NCBI GenBank assembly: GCA_015487235.1
Contig: WFQC01000083.1
Coordinates: 1 to 55,009, forward strand
DNA: 55,009 nt
Direction: 5' to 3'
Source: Alteromonadaceae bacterium
GTDB lineage: Bacteria; Pseudomonadota; Gammaproteobacteria; Enterobacterales; Alteromonadaceae
In this document: positions 1 to 9,478 of the stretch, one piece after another
How positions within the stretch are numbered: the first letter of the stretch is position 1
How the letters are laid out: every line of letters begins with the position of its first letter
Position numbers and translations under genes: made by a program
Notes under the pieces: generated by a model
The model's input: only the letters and a program-made list of their open reading frames with translations
The model's database searches: none
Told to the model about the DNA's origin: nothing

Positions 1-144
1 TAGTAGTACAGGGATGTCATTTTCTATTTTGTATGCTAAGCGGTCAAACTTGCAGATAAGCTCTTGTGCTTCTTTATTGTAATCAAGCTTGCCTTTACAT
101 ACAGGACAAGCAAGAATTTCCATCAATTTAATATCAAAGGCCAT
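1..144 (-). CDS. ycaR: Trm112/YcaR-family small zinc-ribbon-like protein, 3' truncated by window edge
   Basis: The reverse strand encodes 48 codons that start with ATG at 144 and run off the left edge without a stop. The product opens [18 protein letters not shown] and continues with the family pattern [18 protein letters not shown]. This is the Trm112/UPF0434 family of roughly 60-residue proteins. A purine-rich AAGAAGAG lies just upstream of the ATG. The CPVC pair and the single later Cys are visible. The gene follows lpxK by 38 bases on the same strand, as in the E. coli order comEC-msbA-lpxK-ycaR-kdsB, so kdsB is probably next beyond the edge. The exact role of bacterial YcaR is not established; eukaryotic Trm112 activates methyltransferases. 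Confidence 0.9.
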   Translation of the reverse strand, partial: MAFDIKLMEILACPVCKGKLDYNKEAQELICKFDRLAYKIENDIPVLL

Positions 145-182
145 GTTTTTTCTCTTCTTTTTAATTTTAAACGATGTAAAGC

Positions 183-1196
183 TCAATCAGGTTTAATATT
201 GAGCTTTAATTCAGGTGTTATTTTGGCATCAACAGCTAAATACCACCAATGATCTTGCGCAAAACCTCGACATTTAACCGCATCTTTTTCGGTCATCAAT
301 AAGGGAAGTTTATCCCCCAACAAAGCAAGCTCTTTAGCTTGATAACAATGATGATCATTAAACGACTTCGTTTGCACTAAGGTTATTTGCTGAGCAGTTA
401 AAGTATCAAAAAAGCGCTGTGGAGCGCCAATACCGGCAATAGCATTAACTTGTGCATACTGTTTTGCAAAATCTTGTACCGTTAGTTTTTCATTGGTTTT
501 TAAGTTACAAACATAACTCACTTTTAACTGCATTGTTGTCGCATTAATCGCTTGTGTTGTTAAAATACGTTGAACACAAGGTGAGCTTTCACCATTTATA
601 ATAACATGATCGGCCTGATTTAATCGCCATAAACCTTCGCGAAGTGGCCCTGCAGGAAGTAAGTATTGATTACCAAAACCGCGCTGACCATCAATAATAA
701 TTAATTCAATATCTCTTGCTAAACGATAGTGTTGTAAACCGTCATCACTGATAATAATGTCGCAGCCTTTAGCAATGAGTAATTTTGCACTAGCAACCCT
801 ATCACTACCTACCGCTAAGGCTACTTGCGTGCGTTGATAAATCATCACCGCTTCATCACCTGCTTGTGCTGTGCTGGTATTTTCATCTAACAATAAGGGA
901 TAAGCCTCCGCCTTACCGCCATAGCCTCGGCTGATAACCCCTACTTTTAAGCCTAATTGTTGATAATGGTTAATCAGCCATAAAACCATGGGCGTTTTAC
1001 CATTACCGCCAACACTGATATTACCCACTACAATAACAGGTTTATCGAGTGCTATTGGTTTAAAAATACCTATACGATAAAAGGCACGCCTTAATGCACT
1101 GATAAAGCAAAATAAAAGACTAAATGGCCACAATAAAGGAAGTAACCAATATTTAGCTTGATGCTCATTAAACCAAACTTGCTCAATTAAACGCAT
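183..1196 (-). CDS. lpxK: Tetraacyldisaccharide 4'-kinase LpxK
   Basis: LpxK phosphorylates the 4' position of the tetraacyldisaccharide-1-phosphate precursor to form lipid IVA, at the inner face of the cytoplasmic membrane. The protein has 337 residues, the normal family length. The P-loop variant [13 protein letters not shown] sits at residues 57-69, and an N-terminal hydrophobic stretch (about residues 18-35) is the usual membrane anchor. The motif [14 protein letters not shown] is also characteristic of LpxK. It starts 16 bases after msbA stops, so the two are probably cotranscribed and act in sequence: LpxK finishes the kinase step before MsbA flips the product. Confidence 0.96.
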   Translation of the reverse strand: MRLIEQVWFNEHQAKYWLLPLLWPFSLLFCFISALRRAFYRIGIFKPIALDKPVIVVGNISVGGNGKTPMVLWLINHYQQLGLKVGVISRGYGGKAEAYPLLLDENTSTAQAGDEAVMIYQRTQVALAVGSDRVASAKLLIAKGCDIIISDDGLQHYRLARDIELIIIDGQRGFGNQYLLPAGPLREGLWRLNQADHVIINGESSPCVQRILTTQAINATTMQLKVSYVCNLKTNEKLTVQDFAKQYAQVNAIAGIGAPQRFFDTLTAQQITLVQTKSFNDHHCYQAKELALLGDKLPLLMTEKDAVKCRGFAQDHWWYLAVDAKITPELKLNIKPD

Positions 1197-1212
1197 ATTA
1201 TTCGCCTATCAA

Positions 1213-2958
1213 TTAGCTTGGTTGACCAAATTGATATTGGTGCAATTGAGCATAGGCTCCACCTTTCGCTAATAAGCTTTTATGATCACCCTGTTCGATT
1301 ATTTCCCCTTGCTCTAATACCAATATTTTATCAGCATTTTCAATGGTTGATAAACGGTGGGCAATAACAATGCTGGTACGGTTTTTTTGTAAAATTTGTA
1401 AGGCATCTTGAATATGGCGTTCTGATTCAGTGTCTAAGGCACTAGTTGCTTCATCTAAAATTAAAATAGGTGCATCACATAATAAAGCCCTTGCTATCGC
1501 AACTCGTTGGCGTTGTCCACCAGATAGCATACCGCCATTTTCACCAATATTAGTGTCGAGCCCTTCAGGCATATTATTTGCAAATTCAAGAACATGTGCG
1601 CTTTTAGCGGCGGCAATAATTTCAGCTTTACTCGCGTTCGGATTGCCATAAGCAATATTGTTAGCGATGGTATCATTAAATAGCACCACTTGCTGCGACA
1701 CGTAAGCAAATTGTTTACGTAAATCATGTAATTTATAGTCTTGAATATTGACATCATCAATTGTTATTTCACCTTGAGTGGCGTTATAAAAACGCAATAA
1801 CAATGAAGTCATTGTTGATTTTCCACTACCTGATCGGCCAACAAAAGCAACACTTTCACCGGGCTGGGCAACAAAAGAAAGTTGGTTTAATGCTTTTTTT
1901 GTTTTACCTTGATAGTGAAAACTAACATCTTTAAATTCAACTTTACCTCGTGATCTTGTTAATGACTTTGTACCCGTATCAGGCTCAGGTTGTTGATCAA
2001 GCACATCAAAAATACTCATACAAGCCGCCATACCTTTTTGAAATTCACTATTTACCGTTGTCAGTAATTTCAGTGGGCGTAATAACATCACCATATTGGT
2101 TAAAATCAGTGTAAAAACACCTGGCGTCAAGTTTTCTTTCATCGAGTCTAAATTGGCAATATAAAGCACAAAAGCTAACGCAACTGAGGCAATAATTTGA
2201 ATAATAGGCACACTTGCAGCTTTAGTCGCCACAAGTTTCATGCGTTGTTGACGATTATGCTTGTTAATTTGTGCAAAGCGTTCAGACTCACGTTGTTGTC
2301 CTCCAAAAGTCACAACAACTTTATGACCATTAAAGGTTTGCTCTGCGGCATTAGTGACTTCACCCATCGCATTTTGAATATTTTTACTTACTTCTCGAAA
2401 ACGCTTAGAAACATACGTCACAATCGCAGCAATAATAGGGGTTACCAGTAAAAAAATGAGCGAGAGTTGCCAACTGTTATAAAACATAACAATCAATAAA
2501 CCAATAACAAAAGCCCCCTGTTGTACCAAAGTAAGTATGGCTTTACTGGTTGCCTGCAATACTTGCTCTGTATCATAGGTTAGTTTTGAAATAAGCGACC
2601 CCGTTGACTCTTTATCATGAAAAGCCACCGGCAAAGTTAAAATATGTTCAAACAGTTGCTGACGTAAATCAGTAACAACATTGTTTCCAACCCAAGCAAG
2701 GCAATAGTTCGCGACAAAATGAAAGATGCCTCGAATAATAAACGCCACAATCACAAAAACAGGCGCATATTTCATAAAGTCAGGATTTTTTCCTGTTAAA
2801 CCTTCATCGATCAAAGGCTGTAACATTGAAAAAAAGTAGGTGTCTATCGCGGCATAACCTAACATACCAATAATGGCAACAATAAAACCTGCTTGGTAAG
2901 GTTTTACATAGGTTAATAAGCGTTTAAATGTTTGCCAAGTGGTCGTTGAAATCGACAT
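1213..2958 (-). CDS. msbA: Lipid A export ABC transporter MsbA
   Basis: MsbA flips core-lipid A across the inner membrane. It is a half-transporter with an N-terminal six-helix transmembrane domain and a C-terminal nucleotide-binding domain, and it works as a homodimer. Visible motifs, numbered from the longer open frame, are Walker A GRSGSGKST at 382-390, signature LSGGQRQR at 486-493 and Walker B ILILDEA near 505. The open frame reaches 2982, but I chose the ATG at 2958 (MSISTTTWQTF, 581 residues). That start has a GAGAG ribosome-binding site a few bases upstream and matches the family length. It is followed 16 bases later by lpxK. Confidence 0.96.
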   Translation of the reverse strand: MSISTTTWQTFKRLLTYVKPYQAGFIVAIIGMLGYAAIDTYFFSMLQPLIDEGLTGKNPDFMKYAPVFVIVAFIIRGIFHFVANYCLAWVGNNVVTDLRQQLFEHILTLPVAFHDKESTGSLISKLTYDTEQVLQATSKAILTLVQQGAFVIGLLIVMFYNSWQLSLIFLLVTPIIAAIVTYVSKRFREVSKNIQNAMGEVTNAAEQTFNGHKVVVTFGGQQRESERFAQINKHNRQQRMKLVATKAASVPIIQIIASVALAFVLYIANLDSMKENLTPGVFTLILTNMVMLLRPLKLLTTVNSEFQKGMAACMSIFDVLDQQPEPDTGTKSLTRSRGKVEFKDVSFHYQGKTKKALNQLSFVAQPGESVAFVGRSGSGKSTMTSLLLRFYNATQGEITIDDVNIQDYKLHDLRKQFAYVSQQVVLFNDTIANNIAYGNPNASKAEIIAAAKSAHVLEFANNMPEGLDTNIGENGGMLSGGQRQRVAIARALLCDAPILILDEATSALDTESERHIQDALQILQKNRTSIVIAHRLSTIENADKILVLEQGEIIEQGDHKSLLAKGGAYAQLHQYQFGQPS

Positions 2959-3017
2959 TAATCTCTCGGTATAAAATAACACATGAAAATAAAACCAGCA
3001 TTTTACGTTGCCCGTAG

Positions 3018-5429
3018 CTAGTTAGCAAACCAATATGGAAACAAGTCTCTTCGGTAAGTCACTATTTTAGTGTCTTTGTCAGTAGTTAATAGGCTGATCA
3101 TACCATCATTAGCCGTGCTATACGTTTTAATACCACGCTGATGATATCGCCTTAATACTTCCGCAGTAGGCATTTGCCAACGATTTAAATAACCATTACT
3201 AAAAATAGCAACATGAGGAGAAACGGCCTGTATAAAGCGTTCACTTGAAGAGCTTTTAGAGCCATGATGAGGAACAATTAACACATCGGCACGTAAATCA
3301 ATGCCTGTTTTAACTAAATAACGTTCAGTTTTCTTTGATATATCTCCGGTTAATAAAATTTTGTACTTGCCATCAGATATTTTTATAACACAAGAGTCAT
3401 CATTATGTTCATACACCAAACTATTGGGCCAAAGCTGTGTAAACGTTAAGTTTTGCCATGTAAACACCTGTCCTTGAAGACAAGGGCTAGACGCTTTAAT
3501 CGCCAATTTATCGTTATAATGTAAGCGGTTAATCGTAATATTATTTTGTAATATTGCTAAACCACCAAGGTGGTCATTATCATTATGGCTAATGAATAAG
3601 TGATCAATTTCCTTGATATTCTGCTGCTGTAAAAAAGGTATAATGACCGCTTCACTCATATTAAAACCACTGGGATATTTTGCGCCAGTATCATAAAGTA
3701 CAGCGTGTTTTCCACGGTTAACAACAATCGCCAAACCATGGCCTACATCAAGCACGGTAAGCTGCCAAGCGGCTTTGTTTAAAATAAAATGATTAACCGT
3801 AAAAACCAATAAAACCGGAAGAAAATAAGCGCTATAACGCCACTTTATTTGCCAAAAATAGAATGCTGCAACAAAAGCAACAGCGAATGATATCAAGGTA
3901 ATAGTCAGTTTATCTACACTGACCAATGCCCAAGGTTGTTGAGCTAAAAAACTTAACCATTGCCATAATATTTCTAAAAAATACAAGCTAGCTGAAAATA
4001 AAAACTCGGTAATAGACTCGCTTAAAGGTAACACCAGAACTCCTGCCAAACTCAATGGAATTGCGGTTAAGCTCATTAAAGGCACGGCAATTAAATTAGC
4101 GATAAACGATAAGGGCGAAAACTGATGAAAAATAATAAGTGTAACCGGTAATAAAAAAATAGTTAGCCCTAATTGAATAAGAAGCAGGGTTTTAAATGCC
4201 TTTAAAAGCCAATGTTGTTGACCATGTTGATAAAATAAAAAACTTCGCCATAAGATAATAAAAATAACCAATACCGCATAAAACGATAACCAAAAACTGG
4301 CGCTAAGTAAGCTCATTGGTTCTGTTAGTAGTACCACAAATATCACCAGTAAAAACCAACGTGTTAAAGGAAGCTTTATCCCTTGTAATCGAGCTAACCA
4401 ATAAAGGCTTAGCATAAAAATAGCTCGTAAAGTAGGCACTGCAAAGCCAGACAAAGCCGCATAAAACAATGTCACCAGCAAACTGACACAAATAGCTAAA
4501 TAGTGATGATTTAAGCGCGTTATACTGATGTTTTTAATTATACCTAAAGGTAAATAGTGCAATAGTTTAGCAACCAATAAAAAAACACCCATAGCCACTA
4601 AACCTAAATGTAAACCTGAAATGGCAATTAAATGTTGAGTACCTGTGGCTTTTAAAATATGCCATTGTTGTGTAGTTAAATGGCCTCGTTCACCTAAAGT
4701 TAATGCAAGCAATAAAGCTCGCAATGGCTGCGCTGGTACCTGTTGGGTTATTTTTTCATATTGTTGTTGTCTAAAGCTTTTTGCTTTAACTATTAGTTGA
4801 TTTACATGCTTTTTATTTTTGCTCTGGCGAATATAACCTGTTGCACTAATTTCCTTATAGCGTAGCCAAACTTGGTAATTAAACCCTCCACTGTTGGCTA
4901 AACCATAAGCAGGTTTAAGCTTTACCGCAAATTGCACAATGTCACCTTGAGCGATTGAAAAATCAGGTTGTAGCCAGCGAAGTCTTATAATTATGGGCTT
5001 ATTTAAAGGTAAATAATTAAGATGTGTTACTTGTAAATTAAAACGTAGATCTCTTTTATTAGGTTGTTCATTATCTAACGTATTAAAAAACCAAGATTTT
5101 GTAGTGTTTTGGTGATCATTATTAGCGTCTTTATTCACAATCAAGCTTAACACCTCACCTTGTACCACATGAGATTTGAGGAAAAAATTACTGTCGCTTA
5201 ATTGACCATTTGCTTGAGAAAATTGCGCTAAATCATTTTGATAACTAACGCCTTGATATAAAATCCACGCACACCCAAAAAGAAAGCCCGTATAATGTAA
5301 TGGCTGTTTAGTTATAATTAATGCTAATGCGAGAGATAAAAGTAGTACAATATGAAAAATAGCTGGCACTATTGGTAAAAATAGTGACAATAAGGCACCA
5401 AGAAAAAACGTAAATAGCCACTTGTCCAT
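3018..5429 (-). CDS. comEC: DNA internalization / competence protein ComEC (Rec2 family)
   Basis: ComEC is the inner-membrane channel for single-stranded DNA uptake in natural transformation. The 803-residue protein has N-terminal membrane segments with an OB-like region (to about 200) and the Competence domain with the motif ISGLHLGL near 270 and many helices to about 530. A C-terminal metallo-beta-lactamase-like domain contains DVGHGLA at 561-567 and HNDNDHLGG at 615-623. The length is close to E. coli YcaI. The gene sits directly upstream of msbA (59-base gap), as in E. coli. No other competence gene is in the window, so uptake ability cannot be judged here. Confidence 0.93.
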   Translation of the reverse strand: MDKWLFTFFLGALLSLFLPIVPAIFHIVLLLSLALALIITKQPLHYTGFLFGCAWILYQGVSYQNDLAQFSQANGQLSDSNFFLKSHVVQGEVLSLIVNKDANNDHQNTTKSWFFNTLDNEQPNKRDLRFNLQVTHLNYLPLNKPIIIRLRWLQPDFSIAQGDIVQFAVKLKPAYGLANSGGFNYQVWLRYKEISATGYIRQSKNKKHVNQLIVKAKSFRQQQYEKITQQVPAQPLRALLLALTLGERGHLTTQQWHILKATGTQHLIAISGLHLGLVAMGVFLLVAKLLHYLPLGIIKNISITRLNHHYLAICVSLLVTLFYAALSGFAVPTLRAIFMLSLYWLARLQGIKLPLTRWFLLVIFVVLLTEPMSLLSASFWLSFYAVLVIFIILWRSFLFYQHGQQHWLLKAFKTLLLIQLGLTIFLLPVTLIIFHQFSPLSFIANLIAVPLMSLTAIPLSLAGVLVLPLSESITEFLFSASLYFLEILWQWLSFLAQQPWALVSVDKLTITLISFAVAFVAAFYFWQIKWRYSAYFLPVLLVFTVNHFILNKAAWQLTVLDVGHGLAIVVNRGKHAVLYDTGAKYPSGFNMSEAVIIPFLQQQNIKEIDHLFISHNDNDHLGGLAILQNNITINRLHYNDKLAIKASSPCLQGQVFTWQNLTFTQLWPNSLVYEHNDDSCVIKISDGKYKILLTGDISKKTERYLVKTGIDLRADVLIVPHHGSKSSSSERFIQAVSPHVAIFSNGYLNRWQMPTAEVLRRYHQRGIKTYSTANDGMISLLTTDKDTKIVTYRRDLFPYWFAN

Positions 5430-5480
5430 TGTGTTATTAAATATCCTTATTTAATCTTGTTTAAAAGTAGTCGAATTAAT

Positions 5481-6002
5481 ATGCCCAAAAAATTAATTAA
5501 ACGTATAATGCCCGATCACCATAGCATTAAAACCAACAAGCATTTACAACTTTTTGGCGATTTACTACATAACCCTAATTTATGGCATCTTAATAGACGT
5601 TCAATTGCAAAAGCTTTTGCTGTAGGTTTATTTTTCGCTTTTGTACCTGTACCATTTCAAATGATATTAGCAGCAGGTTTAGCTATTATAGTACATGCTA
5701 ATTTACCGCTGTCAGTAGCATTGGTTTGGATCACAAATCCTTTAACTATGCCGGCCATTTTTTATTTTTGTTACGTGGTTGGTACATGGATATTAGGCGT
5801 ACCTGAGCAGGAGTTTAGCTTTCATGCTAACTGGCAGTGGGTTATAGACAGCATCTCAAGTATTGGTCCAGCCTTTTTATTAGGTTGTGCCATTTTAGGA
5901 TTGATTTTTTCGGCGTTAGGTTATTTTAGCATTCACTTTTTATGGCGTTATTCTGTCACTAAACAGTGGCATAAACGTAAGCAAAAAAGACAACACAAGT
6001 AG
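5481..6002 (+). CDS. DUF2062-domain inner-membrane protein, function unknown
   Basis: This is a DUF2062-type protein of 173 residues from the ATG at 5481. The frame stays open back to a TTG at 5457, but the ATG start (MPKKLIKRIMPDHHSIK) gives the usual N-terminus; ribosome-binding signals are weak for both. The pattern is a short basic N-terminus, the motif RRSIAKAFAVGLFFAFVP, then about three hydrophobic segments and a lysine-rich tail (KRKQKRQHK) expected in the cytoplasm. The gene is divergent from comEC with about 50 bases between them. No biochemical role is established for the family. Confidence 0.85.
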   Translation: MPKKLIKRIMPDHHSIKTNKHLQLFGDLLHNPNLWHLNRRSIAKAFAVGLFFAFVPVPFQMILAAGLAIIVHANLPLSVALVWITNPLTMPAIFYFCYVVGTWILGVPEQEFSFHANWQWVIDSISSIGPAFLLGCAILGLIFSALGYFSIHFLWRYSVTKQWHKRKQKRQHK

Positions 6003-6004
6003 TT

Positions 6005-6166
6005 ATACCAACTCGAATAAATAACTGATCAACCTTGCTGGTTAAAATAATGCCTAGCCTCGTTATGAATTTTGCAAGTAGAATAACTACTTACTTCAAT
6101 TCAAGCCTTGCTAACCATCATTTTTCCTGCGCAAATTTTAGATCATTTACTTAATCGAATTGGTAT
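6005..6166. repeat. MITE-like intergenic element with 26-bp imperfect terminal inverted repeats
   Basis: The gap between the DUF2062 gene and lolE is almost filled by a 162-bp unit. Its left end (6005-6030) and the reverse complement of its right end (6141-6166) match at 22 of 26 positions, sharing ATACCAAYTCGAWTAARTAA. An internal hairpin has stem AAGTAG/CTACTT at 6076-6092 with loop AATAA. There is no coding capacity and I found no convincing target duplication. Short non-autonomous repeats ending in similar ATACCAATT sequences are, to my knowledge, scattered in Alteromonadales genomes. In this location it could also fold as a transcript end between the two convergent genes. I found no second full copy in this window by eye. 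Confidence 0.65.
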
Positions 6167-6191
6167 TATCTCGAGTATCTTCAAATAAAGC

Positions 6192-7448
6192 TTATAGCTG
6201 ACCTAACACCTCTGCTGGCTGTATTTTTGTGGCTTGCCAAGCAGGATACAAGGTCGCAAAAACACTAAGCGATAAAGCAATAATCAAGGTAACCACAACA
6301 TCTTGTGTTTGTAATTGACTGGGTAAATAATCAATGAAATAAACATCACCTGAAAGGAAATGTACCCCAAAGCTCTGCTCAATAAAATGCATAATAGCAG
6401 TTAAATTAACAGACAAATACACCCCTAATATCGCTCCAATACTACAGCCTAACACGCCATTAAAAATACCTTGTAATATAAACGCTTTCATTATCGTACT
6501 GGTTTTAGCACCCATAGTGAGCAAAATAGCAATATCACCTTGCTTTTCATTTACGGTCATAACTAACGTTGAAACAATATTAAAACTGGCCACCGCAATC
6601 ACTAACGCTAACACAATAAACATAACCATACGTACCAACTGAATATCATTAAACAGGTGCCCTTGTGTATAAGTCCAGTCGTAAATATAAACATATTGTT
6701 CAAACTGATAAGCCACCTTACGGGCAATATGGGGTGCTTTAAAAACATTACCCACTTTTAAGCGAATACCATGTGCCTGCTCTGCCTTTAAACCTATAAT
6801 ATCTGCAGCTTGTGTCAATGACATATAAGCCAAGGTATCATCAATGACTCCCCCAAACTTAAATATGCCGACAATAGTCACATTACGCTTAACCGGTGCT
6901 GCAAAATGTCTGTTATTGGTTGTTTTATCACTTTGTTTCGGTAAAAGTAGCTGTACTTTGTCGCCCAATTTAACCCCAAGTTTCTTGGCCACACCTTGCC
7001 CAATAATAATACTGTTCGTTTGATGTAAATCTTGCCACTGACCTTGTGCAATATATTCTTGAATACGAGATACTTGAGTTTCTAAGGCAATATCAACACC
7101 GCGTATTTCTAATGCTTTTAAGTGCTGTTTTTTTTGCATCATGCCTGTCATTTTAATCACGGGTGCAGCAGCAATAACGTCATTAGCTTGTTGTACTCGT
7201 TGGAGGTCATTTCGCCAATTTTTTAGTGGTTGATCAACACTAATTATTTCAGCATGCGGTACTATAGATAAAAGCTTTTTCGCCAATTCTCGTTCAAAGC
7301 CGTTCATTGCTGAAAGCACAATAATTAGCACCATAACGCCTAAGCCAATACCTATGGTTGACGATGCTGAAATAAAACTTGCAAAGCCATTACCATGACG
7401 ACTACGAATATAACGCCAAGCTAACAAAGCACTTAAAGAGTTAGCCAT
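6192..7448 (-). CDS. lolE: Lipoprotein-releasing ABC transporter permease LolE
   Basis: LolE is one of two permeases in the LolCDE complex, which extracts outer-membrane lipoproteins from the inner membrane and hands them to LolA. The layout is an N-terminal helix, a large periplasmic MacB-like region and three C-terminal helices. The motifs [19 protein letters not shown] and [13 protein letters not shown] are typical. The open frame extends to a TTG at 7466, but the ATG at 7448 ([21 protein letters not shown], 418 residues) is preferred because it overlaps the lolD stop by 8 bases, the same arrangement as lolC/lolD. Assignment as LolE rather than a second LolC rests mainly on its third position in the operon. 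Confidence 0.92.
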   Translation of the reverse strand: MANSLSALLAWRYIRSRHGNGFASFISASSTIGIGLGVMVLIIVLSAMNGFERELAKKLLSIVPHAEIISVDQPLKNWRNDLQRVQQANDVIAAAPVIKMTGMMQKKQHLKALEIRGVDIALETQVSRIQEYIAQGQWQDLHQTNSIIIGQGVAKKLGVKLGDKVQLLLPKQSDKTTNNRHFAAPVKRNVTIVGIFKFGGVIDDTLAYMSLTQAADIIGLKAEQAHGIRLKVGNVFKAPHIARKVAYQFEQYVYIYDWTYTQGHLFNDIQLVRMVMFIVLALVIAVASFNIVSTLVMTVNEKQGDIAILLTMGAKTSTIMKAFILQGIFNGVLGCSIGAILGVYLSVNLTAIMHFIEQSFGVHFLSGDVYFIDYLPSQLQTQDVVVTLIIALSLSVFATLYPAWQATKIQPAEVLGQL

Positions 7449-8148
7449 GAGCAATACCCGTTTCAAGCGCAGTAAAAGCCGTTAAGCGTCCAGACTTTAA
7501 CTGTAATTGGCGATCCATACGAGCAGCTAAAACAAGATCATGGGTAACAATAACAAAACTGGTGTTAACGGTGCGATTAAGCTCTCGTAATAGCTGATAA
7601 ATTTGCTCTGCGGTATCAAAATCTAGGTTACCTGTTGGTTCATCGGCAAGCACCAAAGCCGGCTTAGTGACCAAGGCTCTAGCAATAGCAACCCGCTGTC
7701 GTTCACCCCCCGATAACTCGCTTGGTCGATGTTGTAAACGGTGCGACAAGCCAACTTGCGCTAGCATATCTTGTGCGACTTCTAAGGCTATTTTCGGCTT
7801 ATCACCTCGAATAAGTAAAGGCATAGCCACATTTTCTTGCGCACTAAATTCCATCATTAAGTGATGAAACTGATAAATAAACCCAATATGGTGATTTCGA
7901 AATTCAGCTCTTTTCTTATCTGATAATTGATGAATATCAACACCATTAATTAAAACACGACCTGAGGTTGGTTTGTCAAGCGCACCAGCAAGGTGTAAAA
8001 ATGTACTTTTACCACATCCCGAACTACCAACAATAGCCAGTAATTCGCCTGATTTTACCTGCAAGTCAAGCCCTGTTAATACAGGCGTTTCTACTCTGCC
8101 TTGACGGTATGTTTTTGTTAATTGATGACAAAGTAAAACATCACTCAT
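7441..8148 (-). CDS. lolD: Lipoprotein-releasing ABC transporter ATPase LolD
   Basis: This is the ATPase subunit of LolCDE. The 235-residue protein has Walker [10 protein letters not shown] at 41-49, signature [15 protein letters not shown], and Walker B/D-loop [11 protein letters not shown], all typical of the MacB/LolD subfamily. The ATG overlaps the lolC stop by 8 bases, with GAGG of the lolC end acting as ribosome-binding site, so translation is probably coupled. It also overlaps lolE at its own 3' end. The three genes form a compact lolC-lolD-lolE operon on the minus strand. Confidence 0.96.
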   Translation of the reverse strand: MSDVLLCHQLTKTYRQGRVETPVLTGLDLQVKSGELLAIVGSSGCGKSTFLHLAGALDKPTSGRVLINGVDIHQLSDKKRAEFRNHHIGFIYQFHHLMMEFSAQENVAMPLLIRGDKPKIALEVAQDMLAQVGLSHRLQHRPSELSGGERQRVAIARALVTKPALVLADEPTGNLDFDTAEQIYQLLRELNRTVNTSFVIVTHDLVLAARMDRQLQLKSGRLTAFTALETGIAHG

Positions 8149-9385
8149 TTCTTAATACCTCAGCAGGTTGGGTTTTAGATGCACGAAAAGCAGGATATAA
8201 AGTCGAAATAAAGCTCATTAATAGCGCTGAAACGATAATAATCAATACTTGCTCTATTTCTAACTGAATAGGTAATTGTTGACTTGCATAACCAGCACCA
8301 AAAATATTGATGCCAAGTAATGCTAAAATAGTATTTAAATTTAACGTCAGTAATACGCCCGTAATAGCGCCAAGACTAACACCCCAAAAACCATTAACCA
8401 TACCTTGGGTTATAAATATTTTTATTATGCCTGTTTGCGATAATCCGAGCGTCTGTAAAATAGCTATTTCACCTTGTTTTTCAATAACAACCATAACTAA
8501 TGCGGAAACAATATTAAAAGCAGCAACGGCAATAATTAAACTTAGCATTAACCACATCATATTTTTTTCCATTCGAACCGCAGAAAACAAAGCGCCTTGC
8601 GAAGTTTGCCACGTCGTAACTTGGTAGTTTTTTTCATTTAGATTTAGCGTATTAGCAACCTGTTTTGCATTAAAAGCATCGTCAAGGTACAAGCGCAACT
8701 GATTAACACCATCGCCTTGTTGACGCAGTAACTTTGCCGCTTTATTGGCATGAATATAGATAACACTGTCATCAATTTGTGAGCCTAGATTAAATAATCC
8801 TGTAATAGTAAATGAGCGTTGTACCGGAACACGCCCCATGGGGGTAAAAACCATCTTATTCGGTAAAATAAGGCGTATTCGATCACCATGAGTTACCTTT
8901 AATTTTCGTGCTAAAGCAGCCCCAATAACAATATGATAAGCAGCACTATTTAGTGAAGTTAAGGAACCAGAAACCATATGTGTATTTAAAATATTTTCTT
9001 GCTCATATTCTGGTATTATGCCTTGCAGTAAGACCCCTTGTAATGATGATGGTGATTGTATTAAGGCTTCGCTAGAAGTTAAAGGGGTAACCTGCTGAAC
9101 ATGCTTTACACTCAGTAATTTACTACGCATTTGCTGCCAATGTTCAAAAGCCGTACTGTTATTATTTTCGTTTGTTGGGGCAACAACGATATGAGGAACT
9201 AAACCTAAAATTCTTTTTTTTAGTTCACCTTCAAAACCATTCATAACCGAAACCACAATAATTAGCGAGGCAACACCAAGTAAGATCCCTGCAATAGAAA
9301 AAAAGGTGATAAAAGAAATAAAGCCAGAGCGATTACGACTGCGACTATAGCGTAAACCAATAAAAAAACTAACAGGTTGAAACAT
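8141..9385 (-). CDS. lolC: Lipoprotein-releasing ABC transporter permease LolC
   Basis: LolC is the LolA-recruiting permease of the LolCDE lipoprotein release complex in the inner membrane. The protein has 414 residues, with an N-terminal helix ([20 protein letters not shown]), the [18 protein letters not shown] segment, a periplasmic domain, and three C-terminal helices ending in the conserved [18 protein letters not shown]. It is paralogous to LolE downstream; both end with the same SLYPA-type motif. It is the first gene of the operon, so the promoter should lie in the gap between it and proA, where I saw no clear consensus. Confidence 0.93.
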   Translation of the reverse strand: MFQPVSFFIGLRYSRSRNRSGFISFITFFSIAGILLGVASLIIVVSVMNGFEGELKKRILGLVPHIVVAPTNENNNSTAFEHWQQMRSKLLSVKHVQQVTPLTSSEALIQSPSSLQGVLLQGIIPEYEQENILNTHMVSGSLTSLNSAAYHIVIGAALARKLKVTHGDRIRLILPNKMVFTPMGRVPVQRSFTITGLFNLGSQIDDSVIYIHANKAAKLLRQQGDGVNQLRLYLDDAFNAKQVANTLNLNEKNYQVTTWQTSQGALFSAVRMEKNMMWLMLSLIIAVAAFNIVSALVMVVIEKQGEIAILQTLGLSQTGIIKIFITQGMVNGFWGVSLGAITGVLLTLNLNTILALLGINIFGAGYASQQLPIQLEIEQVLIIIVSALLMSFISTLYPAFRASKTQPAEVLRNE

Positions 9386-9410
9386 GAATAAAAGTGACTA
9401 AAGATTAACA

Positions 9411-9437
9411 AAAAGGCATCATAACATAATGCCTTTT
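9411..9437 (-). terminator. Hairpin terminator after proA
   Basis: AAAAGGCAT (9411-9419) pairs with ATGCCTTTT (9429-9437) across a 9-base loop. On the minus strand the hairpin is followed by a T-rich run, placing it as the proA terminator ahead of lolC. Confidence 0.75.
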
Positions 9438-9478
9438 AAAGAAAATAATTGATCTCTTAATCTTGTAAAAAACAATGA

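Noticed and set aside
64-252. A 62-codon plus-strand frame at the left edge
   Set aside because: It overlaps ycaR and lpxK on the other strand, both of which have recognisable family motifs; the plus frame has none.
6005-6166. Reading the repeat as a CRISPR or IS remnant
   Set aside because: There are no regularly spaced repeats and no transposase fragment in any frame; only terminal inverted repeats and a small hairpin are seen.
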